NCBI GenBank assembly: GCA_023457875.1
Contig: JAEXBC010000282.1
Location: 1-6,675 of the forward strand
Reading direction: 5' to 3'
Length of the DNA stretch: 6,675 nt
Source of the DNA: Bacillota bacterium
GTDB taxonomy: Bacteria > Bacillota > Clostridia > Lachnospirales > Cellulosilyticaceae
Below the pieces are notes generated by a model. It ran no database searches and was not told where the DNA came from. It saw only the letters and a list, made by a program, of their open reading frames with translations. Position numbers and translations under genes: made by a program. Below, one piece after another: positions 5,879 through 6,675 of this stretch; positions within the stretch are counted from its first letter, which is position 1, and each line of letters begins with the position of its first letter.

Positions 5879-6241
5879 TTAATAGTACTTATTGGACTCA
5901 ATGACACCACGAATCATTAATCCTACACCAGCCCCTACGCAAGCAAACATTAAAATGACATGGTATAAAGAAGTAGGTTTAAAATGAATTTCGAGTCCAA
6001 GAAGCAAACTTAAGAGAATGGTACACACACCAAATATAATGAATATCCATCCTAGAATCTGGCTTCTCATGGCAAATAGCATGATAACCCCTATGATTAC
6101 TGGTATTAATAGCACACCAAAAGGAGGATTATAACCACCCGTAATTCTTCCTAAATTAAAGCCCGTTCTAACTATGGTATTTTGAGTTATTAAAAATAAT
6201 CCTAGAATAAAAAAAGCTAACCCCGCAAGAAAGTTTTTCAC
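5879..6241 (-). CDS. Small multi-spanning membrane protein of unknown function
   Basis: About 120 residues and strongly hydrophobic. Counting from the GTG start, there are four hydrophobic segments: roughly 5-19 (LAGLAFFILGLFLI), 41-57 (FGVLLIPVIIGVIMLF), 64-84 (ILGWIFIIFGVCTILLSLLLG) and 93-111 (YHVILMFACVGAGVGLMI). A conserved-looking, Gly-rich loop (GFNLGRITGGYNPPFG) lies between the first two. I do not recognise the family. An ATG at 6250-6248 is in frame, but the ribosome site GGACGGAG touches it directly. The GTG at 6241-6239 stands 9 bases from that site and gives a typical membrane-protein start (MKNFLAGL), so I prefer it. The gene has its own terminator and is not part of the two-component operon. 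Confidence 0.75.
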   Translation of the reverse strand: MKNFLAGLAFFILGLFLITQNTIVRTGFNLGRITGGYNPPFGVLLIPVIIGVIMLFAMRSQILGWIFIIFGVCTILLSLLLGLEIHFKPTSLYHVILMFACVGAGVGLMIRGVIESNKYY

Positions 6242-6250
6242 CCACAACAT

Positions 6251-6420
6251 CTCCGTCCTATAGTATTTACAAAATGTTTAAATTTGCATCTTAGTATATA
6301 AATATTAGCAAATATATACATTATTGTCTACACTATGCGCTATGTATACGTCATTTTGAGGATTTTCAATGCCTACTATAACTTTGTTGATATTTACAGC
6401 GCTATACAAAACTTAACATA
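6251..6420. other. A/T-rich intergenic region upstream of the small membrane protein gene
   Basis: No coding frame is supported here. It must hold the promoter of the small membrane protein gene; a TATACT on the minus strand at 6298-6293 is a possible -10, but no convincing -35 accompanies it. A 7-bp inverted repeat (TATACAT 6315-6321, ATGTATA 6342-6348) is present and may be chance in such A/T-rich DNA. Confidence 0.35.
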
Positions 6421-6463
6421 AAAAGATCCAAAAACATTTTTGTAAAATGCTCTTGAATCTTTT
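6421..6463 (-). terminator. 20-bp hairpin terminator of the MABP-like gene
   Basis: The arms at 6421-6440 and 6444-6463 are complementary at 17 of 20 positions around a 3-base loop. The three exceptions become G-U pairs only in minus-strand RNA (they are A-C mismatches in plus-strand RNA), and a T5 tract follows on the minus strand. This marks it as a minus-strand transcript terminator, just after the stop at 6481. Confidence 0.75.
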
Positions 6464-6480
6464 TCATAGTATCTTTTTAA

Positions 6481-6675
6481 TTATCTCTTATAACATAAAT
6501 AGATGTACTTACCACCAGCGCCTTTATTTAAATCTAGGTCTAGTTTTTGATACCCATCTTTTGCTGGGGCATCCTTTCCTGTTACAAAGCATATATCCGT
6601 AATAGGTGCAGCAAAATTAGGATCTGTTGTCCAACAAAGGAAAATATATGCGCCTCCTGCACCCTGATTTAAATC
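6481..6675 (-). CDS. 3' end of a gene with MABP-like DLNxGAGG repeats (partial, continues past window)
   Basis: The minus frame is open from the window edge at 6675 to TAA at 6483-6481, giving 64 residues with no start in view. The sequence has two copies of one motif, DLNQGAGGAYIFLCW (1-15) and DLNKGAGGKYIYLCY (48-62), 47 residues apart. Between them lies ITDICFVTGKDAPAKDGYQKLD, where the I-T-D-I-x-F-V-T-G and G-Y-x-K-L pieces look like repeat strands. This pattern resembles the MABP beta-prism domain (MVB12-associated), which has three such repeats of about 50 residues. MABP-type domains are thought to bind membranes and, from memory, also occur in bacteria, sometimes next to pore-forming or secreted modules. 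The rest of the protein lies outside the window, so its overall role cannot be stated. Confidence 0.7.
   Translation of the reverse strand, partial: DLNQGAGGAYIFLCWTTDPNFAAPITDICFVTGKDAPAKDGYQKLDLDLNKGAGGKYIYLCYKR

Noticed and set aside
6315..6348. Inverted repeat TATACAT / ATGTATA as an operator
   Set aside because: Seven A/T-rich base pairs around a 20-base loop in A/T-rich DNA is not significant on its own.

Overview
The window looks like chromosomal DNA from a low-GC Firmicute, most likely a Clostridia member. The DNA is A/T-rich, Shine-Dalgarno sites are strong (AGGAGG type), and two regulators start with TTG and GTG. Every gene supported here lies on the minus strand, so biological order runs from high to low coordinates. 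No rRNA, tRNA, CRISPR array, transposase or origin was seen.

Layout in transcription order. (1) 6675-6481: the 3' end of a gene entering from outside the window. Its product ends in two copies of a DLNxGAGGxYI(F/Y)LC motif that resembles MABP beta-prism repeats. A 20-bp hairpin terminator follows. (2) 6241-5879: a small unknown membrane protein, with its own terminator at 5849-5824. (3) 5716-4097: a response regulator (OmpR family) and a histidine kinase with no extracytoplasmic sensor, adjacent with no gap. (4) 4009-2407: a BcrA-type ABC transporter, ATPase plus six-TM permease. It has its own candidate promoter, and two tandem repeats overlap that promoter's poor -35. The ATPase frame is broken by an in-frame TAA after residue 232. 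The nucleotide-binding domain is intact, but the C-terminal 72 residues are cut off. (5) 2338-2018: the C-terminal third of a CPBP-family membrane protease, truncated at its 5' end, then a very long hairpin terminator at 1998-1943. (6) 1778-221: an ECF sigma factor with a TTG start and a single-pass membrane protein that is almost certainly its anti-sigma factor. The latter carries two related extracellular domains, and the two genes overlap by 8 bp. An ECF-like promoter sits at the right distance upstream. (7) 214-32: a start-less 60-codon C-terminal remnant of an unrecognised gene.

The genes make two independent cell-envelope sensing modules. The first is a two-component system probably driving a drug or antimicrobial-peptide efflux ABC transporter, as in bacitracin and lantibiotic immunity loci. 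The second is an autoregulated ECF sigma/anti-sigma pair. Three of the coding units (ABC ATPase, CPBP protease, the 32-214 fragment) are broken or truncated, so the locus appears partly decayed. The parts I cannot explain from known families are the small membrane protein, the 32-214 remnant and the upstream bulk of the MABP-like gene. I do not see a clearly new multi-gene system.
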